Assembly (NCBI GenBank): GCA_934045075.1
Contig: OW203723.1
Coordinates: 4,542,577-4,606,576 of the forward strand
Origin: Yponomeuta sedellus
Lineage: Eukaryota > Arthropoda > Insecta > Lepidoptera > Yponomeutidae
DNA: 64,000 nt
Direction: 5' to 3'
The stretch's first letter is position 1, and each line of letters starts with the position of its first letter. This document shows positions 63,966 to 64,000 of the stretch, in pieces. Made by a program: the position numbers and the translations under genes. A model generated the notes under the pieces. It did no database searches, was not told the origin of the DNA, and worked only from the letters and a program-made list of their open reading frames with translations.

Positions 63966-64000
63966 TCATTTCGACCCGGAACGTCGCGTCGTTTGTGAAT

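Overview
The window is animal nuclear DNA, AT-rich and intron-containing, almost certainly from a moth or butterfly (Lepidoptera). Three things point there: an insect-type arginine kinase gene, a CHRAC-16-type histone-fold gene, and a dense set of interspersed repeats of kinds I know from lepidopteran genomes (AACCGACTTC elements, RTE-type LINE 3' ends with a 'CCAGCAGTGGACT' tail, Helitron-like ends, foldback elements with a 'CGACGTTTCGGCAGCGTTGCAG'-type core, tRNA-derived SINEs). There are no bacterial-style operons and no CRISPR array.

Two genes are secure, both on the + strand near the right end. The first is arginine kinase (about 50.9-54.6 kb). It has two shared coding exons giving the usual 355-residue enzyme. 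Three candidate first exons lie upstream: one non-coding, one encoding a myristoylation/palmitoylation-type N-terminus (MGGCAT...), and one encoding a short membrane anchor. Both coding first exons end in the same splice phase. The second gene is a CHRAC-16/CHRAC1-like histone-fold subunit (56.6-57.1 kb). Weaker gene pieces are a possible 3'-terminal exon at 27.47 kb, a second possible terminal exon in the same phase at 31.57 kb, a signal-anchor first exon with a perfect splice donor at 35.93 kb, and a frameshifted THAP zinc-finger exon at 13.05 kb.

Most of the rest is mobile DNA. From 2.77 to 8.24 kb there is a full-length I-group LINE on the - strand (gag-like ORF1 plus endonuclease/RT/RNase H ORF2 with one frameshift) flanked by a 12-bp target duplication. 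From 22.68 to 26.87 kb lies a pogo/Tigger-type DNA transposon whose transposase carries a C-terminal PHD finger, with arrays of its own terminal motif inside both ends. From 29.50 to 30.56 kb there is an internally deleted piggyBac-like element bounded by TTAA. From 42.97 to 45.86 kb there is a second LINE (endonuclease and RT, no RNase H) with one frameshift.

Small elements fill the gaps. Seven copies of a SINE that looks 5S-rRNA-derived are present, one with an 11-bp target duplication. There are several tRNA-derived SINE families, one sitting inside a foldback element with a clear target duplication. At least a dozen MITE-like inverted-repeat elements, a 52-bp minisatellite, a very long GAAA microsatellite and several LINE 3' relics complete the picture. 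The stretches between them show no gene that I can support.
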